In this document: positions 10,871-23,925 of the stretch, in pieces
How the letters are laid out: each line of letters begins with the position of its first letter
How positions within the stretch are numbered: the stretch's first letter is position 1
Assembly (NCBI GenBank): GCA_950295325.1
Contig: OX485808.1
Span: forward strand, 10,172,501-10,236,500
Origin: Polytrichum commune
Lineage: Eukaryota > Streptophyta > Polytrichopsida > Polytrichales > Polytrichaceae
Direction of reading: 5' to 3'
Length of the DNA stretch: 64,000 nt
Program-made: the position numbers and the translations under genes
The notes under the pieces: generated by a model
Told to the model about the DNA's origin: nothing
The model's input: only the letters and a program-made list of their open reading frames with translations
Databases searched by the model: none

Positions 10871-13489
10871 TACAAGTTAATTTTAAATTAATTTCAACAA
10901 TAAGATGTCTGACATTTAATTTCGATTCAAAATTCTTTTAGTTGTTTTAACAATATTTATATTTCTTTTGATTTCTATCAATTTTAGTTTATATACTGCT
11001 CTTGGGTGGTGGGAAACAACTTCTAGGTGGACCTACAGGGACCTCCAGAATTTACAGGTCCACATTTAAATATAATAGAAGAAATTGTGTTGCTTTGTAC
11101 ACAGAAGAGGAGTATGAAGAATTGGTTTTAGAGGCGCACTACACATGTAAGGGTGTAGTTAAAAATGCAAAAAACAGATATCATTCCGGGGTATCCTTTG
11201 TACACATGTTGTTGCAAACACTATTTATGGAAAATACACGACAAGTGGCCTCCAATTTAAAGGTAAAAAATTAACGTTTATAAGCTATTGCATCTATAAA
11301 TAATTTTTTTTTGAATTTTTTTATAAGCGACTATGTTTATAATGACTTAATAACTTATCCAATTCACTCATACCTTCATTTGGAAGTATTATTTCTTCTA
11401 AAGATATATTAATAGCATCTAAAATTTTAGAATATAAAATAGAATTATTATCTACATACCTAACATTCAAGCATATACAAACACCTTCGCAAATGCATAT
11501 AATAATTCAATTGTCATCTTAAGGTTTATTTTCGACCTAAACCAATCCATCAATACAATTTTTATAAATTTCATTTAAAAGTTTATATGATGATCTATAT
11601 GAAGGCAATATTCGGGAATGACATGATAACTAATATTTTCATTAAATGTGGAATCATTCAAAATATTTAGTTCATTAATGACCAATATTATGATTTCGGC
11701 TATGTTTGTCTTAATAATGCTACCAATATTTGTAACATTCATAATTATCAAATAATATAAAATATTAGCAAAATAATACAAAATATGAATATTTAAGCTG
11801 GTAGAAACTAAATTTGTTTAAACAACATATTAATTATATTTGACATTGCAAAAAACACATAAGACCAATTCTAATGATTACATAAGGTAGTTATAACTTG
11901 CTATATATTAAGCCATCATAACTTATGATAAAATTTCATGAAATTATTTTTAGCATCAAATAATGTTTTTTGAAATATTGTTAATGTATGTTTATACTTA
12001 ATTGATTTGTTGAAAATATGACAAAAATACTAAATATTATCATGTAATATAATACATTGCATATATCAGACGTGATCTTATTGGTTTTATAAACAACACA
12101 ATGACATGATAAAAAAAATCTATTTTTTATATGTAAAATTATAGTGTTACTTCAATATTATTTTTAATATGCTCATGGCCAGAAGCTACAATTATATATC
12201 AATATTGTCCTCCATTTTTTGAATATTTGATTAAATAATAAAAAATCATAATAATATCAAGTTTTTGCCTCAATTTATAATATGCGATTTTTCTTTCTAT
12301 AATTATAGTAAATACAACTAGAATATCAAGAACATTTATTTTTAAAATAATAAAAATCTAAATATAGCCTTTCAATATAGTTTTAAATTTTAGCTAAAAG
12401 TTTGTACTAGAACTCTACATATGGCCGAAATCATAAACCCATTAAGAATGATTCATTTACAATCGTCTATATTGAAACATTAGCTTTGAATGAAATATAT
12501 TTATTCATTCAAGACCTAAGTTCATAAATTTATCTAAATAAGATAAATGATTCTTGTTAAATTTTCTATGTCATTGTCAAATATTTCCAAAATTTCCACA
12601 CAATTGTTAGCGTCAAAATTGCCCCCAACGGCAATTTGGCTCACAATTGAGGTGTTTTAACAAAATCATTACATTAGTAATAGTCAAATTTAGCGAAAAA
12701 ACCATTTAGATTAAGTCACGTTAGCTAGGGATATTTTACCCTTAGGATAAAATTCCTGGCCAAGTAGAAGTTAGAAACCGAAGGGGTAAAAAGGAAATGT
12801 TTTTTACCCGAATCAGAAGCGTGAAAGTGGTGGGCTAGTTAGTAGGTAGGTTAAGTTAGAAACAACCAAATCAATAAATAAAAGTCAAGTGGCGCCAAAA
12901 CAATGGTGATTCCAAAAGCGGCCAAGAAAGAAAAGAAAGTGACAATTATGAGCGTACGGGATTTTGCCAACTACGGCAAGGGGGCCATTTTGCTATCCTT
13001 GCCAACCAAAAATGAATTTCAAACGGAAATGGAAAAGCCTTTCTAAGGCCTAGAGCAAGTGGGGTGTGAGGTGGCACCCCCCCCTTTTCACCACCGAAGG
13101 CTTAGTTGCCACCGTTCAAGAAACGGGATCCGTCAGTGAATGGAAGGCAGAAGGGCTTAACCCTTTATTTGAAGGGGAATAAAAACCCCTTCTTTCACTT
13201 TCGAAATCTCTCCAATTTTTAATTTAGCACGGCAAAGCCTTCTAGAATTTTAGTTAGAAGGAGGAAACATCCTCATTCATTCAATATAGTCATAAGTTAG
13301 AATTCTTGTAGTTAAAATTCTTTGAGAGAAGGTACTGTGTTTTTTAACACGCCCTTAAGTAGTTGTGTCACTTTCAAGCGAGTGTAGTGGACACAAAAAT
13401 TACAATTTAGCCTTCGTATTTTGAATGAATGTAGCCCTTTATATTAGCTTTCCAAAAAAACTAAGACTGTTAGAATTAGAGTTAGGGAG
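10871..13489. other. Long AT-rich gene-free stretch
   Basis: Strongly AT-rich up to about 12600, then a mixed block. A 90-codon frame at 11002-11274 and a 68-codon minus frame at 11575-11781 show no recognisable domain. The block from about 12720 to 13330 has LTR-like features: short GC-rich stretches, and AATAAAAACCCC near 13179. No matching partner LTR was found. Confidence 0.35.
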
Positions 13490-14010
13490 CAAAAATTCTG
13501 AGTGTTTGAATGAAGGTGTCCCAACTGCCTCTTGAATTACAAACGCTGACTTTGCAAGCACATAACTAAAAGAAAAGTAATTCATTTGCTTTGGTATTTC
13601 AATTTGTTATAGTTTTTGCTCTTAGCTGTTTAGAATGCGTAAGCATGCTAGAATCTAATTTGATGTGTTAAAGTTATGAATGTTTGAATGAAGGTATCAC
13701 AGTTGTCTTTTAAAATATAAGAGTTGACTTTGTAAGCTCATACCCATAAGAAAAAGCATGCAATTGTTTTGATCTTTTGGGAAGTTGTAGATCTGTTTTT
13801 AAGGTTTCTAGAAAATGTAAGTTTGCTGGAATCTAAGTTAATAAGCCTAAGTTATGGATGGTTGAATGAAGGTATCCTAGTTGCCTCTTGAATTCTAAGA
13901 GTGGACTTTGTAAGCTCATATCTCTAAGAAAATACATGCAGTTTCTTTCATAATTGGAGGAGTTATAGTTCTTGTTGTTAGTTTTCCAGATTACTAGCAA
14001 TTGATTCAAT
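13490..14010. repeat. Tandem repeat, three copies of about 177 bp
   Basis: Three diverged copies start near 13497, 13673 and 13850. Each contains TTGAATGAAGGT, then a TTGCCTCTTGAATT-like word, then GACTTTGTAAGCTCATA, and ends with a pyrimidine-rich stretch and AATCTAA. The spacing of the TGAATGAAGGT word is 176-177 bp. No ORF runs through it. Confidence 0.75.
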
Positions 14011-17000
14011 TGAAATTTGTCAACAAAAGCTGTGGTCTTTTAAGCGAAGGGGTGTTTGTTGCTTTATGAGAAGATGTTCATCCATCCAAGGTTGGCGGGT
14101 ACGAGTTGGTGTTGTGGGCGCCGAACATTGGAGTAGGGGTTTCATACCAACCATCGCCAAGCCAAGATGGGAGTCAATCGGTAAGCTTTTGAACACTACA
14201 CCCTTCAATTTAGGAATGGAGGGAGCACAACAAAGGTAATTCTCATCCAACTCAACTATCCATGTAAGGCTAGGGGGCATCATACACCTAGCCGCCGAGG
14301 GGGATTCCAACTCCCATGTGTGCGGAGCCTCTCAGTTAAGTGTTGTGTTAGTAGTTTTTATTTATAGCTCGTTTGTATGTGGTGAAGTCGGATTAATCAC
14401 CGGCATGACTACTCTGTATGTTTGTAGGTGGTAAGGTGGGAGTGATGACCCACAGAACCACTATCATGTTGTTGGCCCCAAGGGTTGGAGGTCATGGCCC
14501 CAATCATTGAAGATTGTGCAACAGGTTGAACATACAGATTGTCTTATTCCCCGGTCCCATTAAGTTGAATTTTCGTGGTCAAACTATGTTAAACTAATTA
14601 ATAACCAATAAAATTCGTACGACCCTCGTGGGCAAAAACCAACCGGAAACTTAACTTGGAGGATTGAGACTATCCTTCTGACGGCAAAGATCGGAGGGTG
14701 TAAGTATCAATCAACCTTCAAAAGACCCGCACAGGGCCTTGAAGGGTTCGAGTTAGGCCGTGCATCAAACATGTAGGTGTGATGTTATATATTATGAATT
14801 TAGTAACATAGGCTTTGTTCAACCAACCATAAATTAAGAATGAATGTTGAAAGGATAAGACTTAATTAAGGTCCCCCCGTTTAGATAATTTAATATATAA
14901 GAAGTAAAAAATTAAAGGTGGCCCAAGGTAAAAGGTAGGTCATTTCATTCATTAGGGTTAGGTTGCCTTGATCCCAAGGCTGGTGCGCCTGCGCGTAGAC
15001 TAGGATAGATTTGACATTAGGTTAGGGAACTTGATAATTATCTTAGGCACTTAAAATCTAGGCATAACCAATCGGAATGATGCGATGCAATTATCAAATT
15101 CTATTACAAACACAAAACACCCATTAAATATTATAACACCCGGGTTCGGCTTGGGCATCTGCCAAGGCAAGCCACCCTCACTGAAGGGTTTGTGCGGTAC
15201 TTTTAGGCTCCCTCGGAGGGGGGTGCCAAAAGCACCACAACAACTTCTTATGTTTATAAATAAGTAATAGCTGGTATAATTTTAAATTTTTTATTCCTAA
15301 TATCAATTTTTTCATTTAAAATTTTAAATAATTTGATTTTTGCATAAAAATTAAAGTCTTTTATAAATTTGATTAAATTCCAATTTTCAAACATAAAAAG
15401 CTCCGTTGTAGTGACTTCAAATTCAAGATATAGATTCGGTCATTATCTTCGAAAAATTTAATTAATAGAAATAAATTTTTTATATATTCGTATGGGCTCA
15501 TCTAGAAATCAAACATTATGTCTTTGACATTAAACATCCTCAGAAATTCTTATCATTGAAATTATACAACTTATATTCTTAATTAAAAAACTTAAAACAA
15601 AATTTTATAAGGTTTTCATAAAATACCGACACTCTAAAAATATAATTATATAAACTAAGATAATTATCAATTTAATATGAATATGAATATAATAATAATT
15701 TTTATTATAAATAAATTTAACAATAATGAAAAAAATAAATAACTTTTAAAATCTATAATATCAATTGTCTAGTTGCGGAAGTTCAATAGATAAAATGCTG
15801 CAGGGTGCCATAAAATCAATCCGGATCCAAAACTCGTTTAAGTGGTACTATAGCCATGTGACTTCACTTTTGTAAGTACTTTGATTGGCTAGTGGCCAAT
15901 GAGCTAGATTTAATTGGAATGGAATTTAAGATATCTCCAAGCATTGACTGATTAACCAAATATAAATTAACATATTTAAACATTGTCATTATAGTACATC
16001 TACAAATTATGTATTACAATCATTAAAACTAATTATCAAAAATCATTTAATATCAAAATTTTAAACAATTATTTTAAAATCCTATCATTGTGGTTAACAC
16101 TATAAAATTTAGATAAATGAGTATATTTTTATCTTATTATATCAACTAACGCAAATACAATGAGATGGCCTACCGACATCATTAGCCATATATACAAGTT
16201 TAAAAGAAATTTACTTCTATTTTATTTATTTTTATGATAATAATATTAAAATTTTATTAAACAAATTATCATAAATAAATATTACCTAGTGTTGATTTTT
16301 TTTGTAGCTGTGAATTTGTCTTCTTTGTAGCATCTTACTTCTTAATATTTAAATAACTGACATTATGTCGTTTCAAAATTTTTTGAGGCTCACTTGAGCT
16401 TGTTGGAAATCTACCTTGACGATTTATTATCCTTCCAAGAATCAGCTCATAAATCTTCATGTTTCATCCAATTTTTACTTCAAAGTGGTCATTAATAATC
16501 CTTTCTAAAAGTTAAGGACAACTGACCTCTCCTCACTTATTCATTAATTATTGCTCGAGTTTCGCTCTGATTGAAACAAATCATAATTATTTGAAAATTT
16601 TATAATATTATAAATTAATACACACTATAATTTATAGTAAAAAAAATTCTGCACGTAACTGTATGTTTCAACCAAAAAAAAATATGTATATACAACCATA
16701 CTTTAAAAATTTCTCAAAATATTAACTTTAATAATTTGAATGATTTACTTCGAACACCTTTCACTAAATTCATCCTGCATTTTAGTCTAAGACCAATATT
16801 TTATTAATTTTAATTCTAACCCTAGATAGTTTTTGGCATATTCTAAATTTAATCAAATAATAATTTATGATCTCAACTTTTTTACCAATTAATTGGCCAT
16901 TATAATCATAATAAAAAATAATTATATATTTGTATCTCACACTGTAAAATTCAAATTACATATGAATATGCAAAATTATAACTAATCCATCAAAATTCTA

Positions 17001-19060
17001 CAATATTAAATAATTAACGATAAGAATTAAATTGACAATAAAACATTTAATGGCCTACTAAATTTCTTACCAAACTATCACCAATTGATAAAACATAAGA
17101 AACGACATGGACTAAATATTAGGTATATCATTAAATATTATGGTAAATGTTTTACTGTGGCTCGTAAACTGTTTGGACGGTTGACAACATTGCTAGTGAA
17201 AACAAAATAAAAATTCAGTAGCTAGCACCACCTACCATCTCTAAGTATACAACAATATGCAAAGATATCAAAATTCATGTTTATCACCAGAACTTCTTCT
17301 CTTACTACTTCATTCCTCTAATCTCCCCATAATTTTTCATATTCATATTCATATTATATTATATTTATTAGAAACCAAATTTTCATTAAATTTCATATTA
17401 TGTTTACATAGTATGTCATTTTTCTACACGACAATACGAATAACAGGTGGAAAATTGTTTGGTTGCAAATAAAAAAATAATAAAACTAATAGTGTTGAAT
17501 GATGACTATGTTGAGAGATTTGGTGAAGATGGAATATTTCGTACAAGGGAGCAATGTCAACTTGAAGAATGATGGAAGAATCACAATGTATCATAACACT
17601 GGGAAGAACAAGCCAATGTGATTTTTTAAATGAATGTTTGAATTTATATAAAACATTATAATCCGAAGATGCGAGTAAGTAAGAAACCGCAATACAGAAG
17701 AATAAGTGTTAAGAGGTAGGTGGACCGTTTGGTACCCCATATGTTGTGGGCGTATTTTTGACCTACATATGTTTTGATGGAGTTTTGGCTTACAACCTAA
17801 TTTTGGATTATATTCAAAGCACCTGCAGATGGCCACAGACATCGAAAGCCTGATTTGCTACTCTGTAATCCTAATCTTTAGGTACTTGCCACAAGGTGAA
17901 CCGCACATCAAATGCAGATAAATTCGGCAAGGTATTGCAATTTTCAACCAATCTTGTATATCCACTGGGGAAAAAAGATTTGAAAGACTAAAATTCTTTT
18001 CGGCAAGTGTCACACTTATCAGAAAGCGGCATATGTTTTTCAAGTAGCCACATGATACCATGGAGTGTTGGAATCATCGGCTACCATTGTTTGAGACATT
18101 TTTGGCAACACAATTGCTTCATTCCCGACCATTTCACTTCATCATCACTCTGAAGAAGATAAGGCCATTTGGATTCAAGAGCAAACGAAGGCATTGGCTA
18201 CCTCCACACGGCAGGTTGTTGAAGATAATGTCAAGAACGATGACTATGTATCAAATTGTCCACCTGAAGGAATATGCATACACACCTTTGACCTACCACA
18301 TGACAAATTCAATGACTTAATTACTAATTATTAAGTTATTTGGTCTAAATTACTTCAGACTCACTTAGTATTCCCTCGATCTTTGAATGCGACGTCCATG
18401 ATTTCCTACATGGTCATGGAGAAGGAGCGAGACGGGAGGTAATTGAAGGTCCTAAAGCAATTGGAAAATCTCAAAATGTCGAGTTCAGACATGTAAGGAA
18501 CTCAGTGACCAGGGTTTGAAGGTTCGACTCTCCTTTTCCGTCAACCTTGACGCGACGGTCAATATTCTCTCTATTTTCTGCAAAGGTTTAGCCAGTCCTA
18601 CTCTTGTACTTAACCTGACGGCCGCCATTCTCTCTGCTTTTAGGGAATTTCACATCGAAGGTTTGAAGATCATCCTGAAACCTTGCAACAACCATATGCA
18701 TCCTTCACCCCGCGGCGCACACGTAGTGTTTGAATTGACAGACACATTATTCTCTGCATGTCAAGAGCTCTAGGTCCAAGTTTTGAAGGCAACATTCTCG
18801 TTTGCGGTCCTCAAATTTGAGATGAACGTCAACATTCTCGTTTGTCGATCAGATAATCACCATTCTGAAGGCCCTGTCGATCTTGACATCACGGCCACCT
18901 TTCACTCGGATCACATGGAACATAGGAGCTTTTTCCTCCAGGAAATAAGTAAACATATTTTCTGTCTCTTTCCCACTTCATCCTATTGAAGGGTATATGG
19001 CAAATATTGGACCATTGCCACTTCACTAAGTAGGAAAACAAACTCAATATCTCTTTGAGG
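14011..19060. other. Intergenic region, mostly AT-rich
   Basis: No gene is recognised. Short frames at 14020-14310, 17257-17472, 17591-18061 and 18060-18320 carry no domain and look like chance frames or decayed coding DNA. Around 18530-18900, loosely repeated words such as CAACATTCTCGTTTG (18791 and 18831) and ATTCTCTCT recur. The stretch 15270-17250 is very AT-rich. Confidence 0.35.
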
Positions 19061-19175
19061 GAAACTTATAAAGAAACACCTCTAGGAAAATTCAAAGGTG
19101 AATACCCCAAGGGAATCTATAGAATTTATACATGAAGGAAAATTTATAAAGAAACACCTCCAGGAAAATTGCAAC
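19061..19175. repeat. Short direct repeat, two copies about 77 bp apart
   Basis: TTATAAAGAAACACCTCTAG (19065) recurs as TTATAAAGAAACACCTCCAG (19143), with matching flanks GGAAAATT. This is probably local duplication. No function is evident. Confidence 0.6.
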
Positions 19176-19499
19176 ACTCTGCCACACTCTTCAAGATAGA
19201 AAGACAACAAGCATCTACCAAAGGTGATGGAGCTCTATTCACAGGATTGTGAATTACAAGATACAATTGAAAATTGTAAAGAAGCACAACTCTGACAATG
19301 AATGTCATGAACACTATTCTAAGTAATTCATGTACACAATTTACAATGCTACTCCAAAAAACTACAACACTATTGACACTACAGAAGCTTCACAATTGTA
19401 AACGTATCCTCAACCTACATCACAAAAAATGAACAAAGGGGTCAAAGCTTAAATAATTCTTAACTTTCACCAAAAGCATTCTAAAGGAGTTGTCAAAAG

Positions 19500-21119
19500 T
19501 CAAAACCTACCATGCATGAGAAACTTGCCCACACTCCTGATTGCCTCTTCATCACTCATGCCCTTGATGTTTGTAAAAAGGTTTTTCTTTTCAACTACAT
19601 TTTCGTATTTCATGAACTCCTTGATCTTTGAGTACATATCATCCACATCATTGTAACCAAGAGTTTCCATGACGAGCTTCTCAACAACAGACAATGGCAG
19701 GACCATCTTTTTCTTTGCCAATGGTGATTTAGAAATTCTCCCATAAATGCGCTTTGAAGCTCTACGTGTTGCTTACTGCACAACAATAACTCAGGCAATG
19801 AGAATAATTAATGTTTTATGATTTAAATTTTTTAATTAATTCAAACATAAACTAGATCATTTGGACTAAAACAATTTCTAATAACTCAACCTTAAACATA
19901 CCAGATCACCAGCTTCTTCATTTTTTCTCAACCAAGTTTGAACAAACTTCAATCTCCATCTCAGTTTCTTTGAATGGCTCATGCAATGCAATAAGCTACA
20001 TGCAAATAAAAGAATAAAAATGTTAGAGTATTCAACAACCTGGAGATAAGGTGGCATATAAAAGAATAAAAATATTAAAGTATTCAACAACCTGGAGATG
20101 AGATTGCAAATAAAAGGATAAAAATGTTAAAGTATTCAACAACCTGGAGATGAGGTGGCGTTGTTGGCATCGAATCCATTTGCTCATCAATTACAGCTGT
20201 GGCTTCATCCTGTGAGTCAACCTACATAGGACCTCATAAGTTAGGTTAGGGTTTAAAAGAAACACAAAACTTTTTTTATTTGACTTTTCAAATTCCAAAT
20301 TCAATGACATTAGTGAAAGGAAGGACTTACCACATGGTTCACAACACTACTTCGATCCTTCACCTTGAGCTTCTTCTTTGCATAATGGAGCATCTCCTTT
20401 ATGAGGTCATAAATTTCTTTGGCTTGCATGTGGTATGTGGTAGATTTAAAGTTCAATGCAGCCAACTCAGACTTCTTGTCTTCAATCAAAGATTTTAATG
20501 CACCAGAGACCTCTTCATCTCTCAAATTCGGAGGGTTTGAAAAAAAATCAAGATCCATCAACCAACCTTTGATGATGCGCCTGTTCGTCATCAATGTGAG
20601 GTATTGTGAGTAGAATTGCTGTTGGAGGAGTTCTTTACCGTACAACTTTCCAGATCCCCTATTTGTTGCCGGTGGCGGTTTGAATATTTGTTCATAGTTG
20701 GGAACCTCAAAATATATGCATGGTTTGTCTGATGAAGTCCGAGTCCCATTGAGACGGAAAGGAGGTTGCACAAATGTTGGTTGACACTTTTCTCTTGCCG
20801 CATCTGCAACAACATAACAACACATAGTTAGCAATACATAATACATACATCATCACAAAATTCATTGTATACAGATCATTAAGGAAAAAAATCATTTGAC
20901 CTCTCAAATTCTCACCTGGTGTATCATTTGAATGTGAAGCTGTGAATTTGTTTTTGGAAAATTGATCGTTCCACCAACAGGAAGCAACATCGAGGATAAG
21001 CCCAAGGAATGAAGCTTCATGTTATTTTCTCGGATATGCTCATTTCTTTGCTGAAGGTAGGGATTGCTTGATTCCCCCGTATCAATAGCAAGTTTTTCCT
21101 TCTTTCTCTTTGGCGCCAT
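19500..21119 (-). CDS. Unrecognised multi-exon gene or decayed gene
   Basis: Not recognised. Likely exons, in transcript order, are 20916-21119 (ATG; MAPKRKKEKLAIDTGESSNP), about 20331-20816 (about 160 codons, with RIIKGWLMDLDFFSNPPNL), 20144-20221 (VDSQDEATAVIDEQMDSM), about 19910-19995, and 19500 to about 19775, ending LMHGRF-stop. Borders 20916, 20331, 20221 and 20144 have good GT or AG signals. The phase between the first and second exons does not join, and the fourth exon reads well only in a shifted frame, so either a small exon is missing or the gene is broken. The basic, hydrophilic start (RENNMKLHSLGL) recalls plant proteins of unknown function associated with repeats. No catalytic motif is seen. 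Confidence 0.45.
20004..20160. repeat. 52-bp tandem repeat, three copies, spanning a splice donor
   Basis: The word TTCAACAACCTGGAGAT occurs at 20031, 20083 and 20135, giving a period of 52 bp. On the gene strand each copy reads CTCCAG followed by GTTGTTGAATAC, so each carries the same candidate 5' splice site, preceded by a T-rich stretch. The outermost copy is the end of the exon 20144-20221. Confidence 0.8.
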
Positions 21120-22860
21120 CTGTACAAAATTACCTTGTGTTTTTAAGATCAATCAAAACAAATCAAAACAAATTAAACAAGACTGGTACTCAACCATAAC
21201 TTTGTTTGGAGTTTAAACCTGATAACTCCTAACACCACTTGAAATCCAAACCGCAACAAAATGCAAGAAACAACAACCAAATGACGTTTACTTATTGTTA
21301 AACTTATTTATTATGCTTGCAAAAGAGAAATTCAGAGTTTACTTATTGTTGTCACATTTTTGGGGCTTTCATACCTTCCAACTGATCCCGAAGTTCACAG
21401 ACATTGACAAGAACCATATGAGATTTGCAATTCTATGTATCAAGCCTAGTCCTGTAGAGATAAATCAGCACATCGTACATCACCTACATAACCTACATCC
21501 AACACTATACAAATGCATACTGAAGAGCATATGACAACAAGCTCAGTCCCTTCAGTTACCATTCATATGTTCCAGATGCTAATGTGTCCATCCAAGAAGG
21601 TCTTCTGATATTCTGTTATCTTCAATTGATGATTTAGTATATGGTCTCTTCGTAACAACCCTTGTCCTGCACCTTGCTGACATCTAACAAGTAAAATCTA
21701 CCACTTGAACAGGTTACAAATCTGAATATGTACTCTGCATCATTTTTGGTAGATCTGAACAGCAGAATCCCAAATACTTGCAACCTAGGACCTTCATAAA
21801 AACTCTGCAATCTCAATACACTCTACTGTTTAGAATACTTCAACCCTTGTGTTAAGGATGAATGTTTCTGGACTTCAAATAACAGAAGCTTCAAGGGGCA
21901 AACTAACAACCTGGACAAACTTGGCCTAAATAATCACTCCTGCTTAACGAGTACTAGCGTTCCTTTGAGATTTCCGACATGTTGACATCCCAAACCTTTA
22001 ACACTGAGAAGTGAGAGATGCACTTTAACATTGTCACAACAAATCCGACGAACAAATTTCGTCATTGTTGGATTCTTCATTTGTGAATTCTTCCAGTCCT
22101 CAAATTCAGATCCCTCCTGTTTCGCTCCCTCCTTCCTTCACCAAGGATCAAACCTATTTCTCACTCTCATCTTGCAATACCAAGAGCTGTATTGTATCGC
22201 CTCTAGGACTGGATTTGATTTTCTTTAAAAGTGAACCACAAGTCCAAAGACAGATAGATACTTCTCCAAAAAAGATCTGGAAGGTTAATCCGGATGGCAA
22301 TTCCTCGTGTGACGGCTAACGTGTGCAATGACGACGATAATTCTACAACTCGGAAGGCCGCATTTCATTCAATCTCATCTCCCCCGTGTTTATAACACAT
22401 GTTCAGAAAACTTACCAATCCTGACGACCAATCCTTATGAGCTCTATCGATCCATCAACGAAAAATCAAAAGGTTGTCCGCTGTAGACCGTGGCAGTCAC
22501 CTGTCACACCGCAAAATTCCAATCATCAGCTTGCCATTATCAACTTAACTCGAAACAGAAGAAGAAAAACTCCAAAAAAAAACAAGATCCAAAACAGGAA
22601 ATCCACAACACTCGGAATCCTCACACAACAACAACACGCTCTAGCTGTGAACCGGATCAATGATGTAGACGTCTAAATGGTGTGTTTGAAGTTCGCAAAG
22701 CAGGCCGAGGAGGCACCATCCTGCCGCGCAGACAGAGAGCTCTCTGTGCTTGAACAGAGAGGAATGACGATCCAGAGTGGAGCCCCCGCCTCTGCCCCCA
22801 TACCTGCCCACCCTGCCCCGCTTCTACCTGCCCGCCTTGCCCACTAACATTAAAAAGATA
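21120..22860. other. Intergenic, nothing recognised
   Basis: This lies between the divergent minus-strand gene and the octanoyltransferase exon, so both promoters should be here. Short frames on both strands have no domain. C-rich plus-strand DNA starts at about 22770 (CCC/CTG-rich, proline codons) and may be the 5' UTR of the next gene. Confidence 0.35.
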
Positions 22861-23223
22861 ATGTTACCCGTGCTGCCCGGCTGCCCTGCCCGAAATCCAG
22901 CTGCCCTTCAAAGAATCGTCACAATTTGGCAATGGCAACTTCTAAGCAAACATCCCCGAAGCTCCCCTGTAGCATCAGCAACATATGATCTGCAAGACTT
23001 TCAAACCTCACCGGAATTGCATAGAAGAAGAAAAGCTTGTGAGTGCCATGACATGTTCCAAGACCTCGTTGCGTATGTAGATGCAGTTAGTATATGGCAG
23101 AAACTGAGAGTGGAGGACAAGAGAGGGTTAGCCGTGGATGAGGATGTCAATGACACATTGATCATTTTGCAGCATCCGTTTGTGTACACATTGGGTACGC
23201 GAAGCTCGGAGGCATTTCTCAAG
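22861..23223 (+). CDS. LIP2p: Octanoyltransferase, plastidial LIP2p-like, first exon only
   Basis: LipB/LIP2-type enzymes transfer octanoyl from acyl carrier protein to the lipoyl domains of 2-oxoacid dehydrogenases, the first step of lipoate synthesis. The first ATG in the frame is at 22861 (MLPVLPGCPARNP), although the frame is open from 22777. After a 55-residue leader of transit-peptide character comes CECHDMFQDLVAYVDAV, then WQKLRVEDKRG, then LIILQHPFVYTLGTRSSE. These match the LIP2 N-terminal part, including the LQHxPVYTLG signature. The frame leaves the family after SSEAFLK, exactly at an AAG/GTCCAA candidate donor (23223). The GGEVTYHGPGQL block and the catalytic C-terminal half are not visible downstream. 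Either a long intron carries the rest beyond what I can see, or this is a truncated copy. Confidence 0.65.
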
Positions 23224-23228
23224 GTCCA

Positions 23229-23645
23229 ATGGTTTTGGATTTTAACCAGCAACCCCTGGGATTATTGATGTCCCAACTACTGGCAGTGGTTGTGAAGAGG
23301 GACTCGAGCAGTGCCACGGATTACAAGGCCAAAATCAAGAAACTTTTTACTCACGATTTTGGTGGCGAGATTCGAGTTTTTTTCTCTGCAAACTATTACC
23401 TGCATTTGCAAGATGAGGTGGACAATCAGCAGGTGGCTCTTGTCGATAAGATTACTGGGATGAATGTCATATTGAATAATCGGATGTTTCCTTTCGATTT
23501 CACGTGCATTCGTCCAATAGAATCAATCATCTGCAAATTTATGAAAGTCCCATGTTCGAGGCAAATTGGTGTTCAGTATAGCATTGCTTATACGATGGAG
23601 GACTTGGAGGCACGACAAAGGGTTCATTTTGCAATTGAAGGATAG
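23229..23645 (+). CDS. Hypothetical 138-codon open frame
   Basis: An open frame runs straight after the octanoyltransferase exon in another frame (first clear stretch RDSSSATDYKAKIKKLF, last HFAIEG before TAG). It contains VDNQQVALVDKITGMNVILN. I do not recognise it. A further open stretch at about 23731-23925 (HGKAFMYSLSDAIYHVAK) might belong to the same decayed or spliced gene. It begins with a non-ATG codon, so the start is unknown. It could be an exon or chance. Confidence 0.3.
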   Translation: MVLDFNQQPLGLLMSQLLAVVVKRDSSSATDYKAKIKKLFTHDFGGEIRVFFSANYYLHLQDEVDNQQVALVDKITGMNVILNNRMFPFDFTCIRPIESIICKFMKVPCSRQIGVQYSIAYTMEDLEARQRVHFAIEG

Positions 23646-23925
23646 CATCATGTAATTTGACAACATGCAGTGAGAGCACTAGTAGAGATAGAAATGTGTG
23701 TATGAATTCCCTTTAGAGGAGACCTCACTCATGGGAAAGCATTTATGTATTCCCTCTCAGATGCAATTTACCATGTGGCGAAGTCATTTTCCCATGTGAC
23801 AGGAGGGAAAGTCATTGAGGATTTCCACTTGCCGGAAGTGGGAAAGCCTCCTATCTCCCCTGTGGATCCGAAGAGGCTTCGCAGACAAGGTTGGGCGATC
23901 ATCCTCCATGCTTCACCTTAGGTCC

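Noticed and set aside
18500-18540. GGTTCGACTC as B box of a tRNA or SINE
   Set aside because: No convincing A box, no tRNA cloverleaf and no poly-A tail were found around it.
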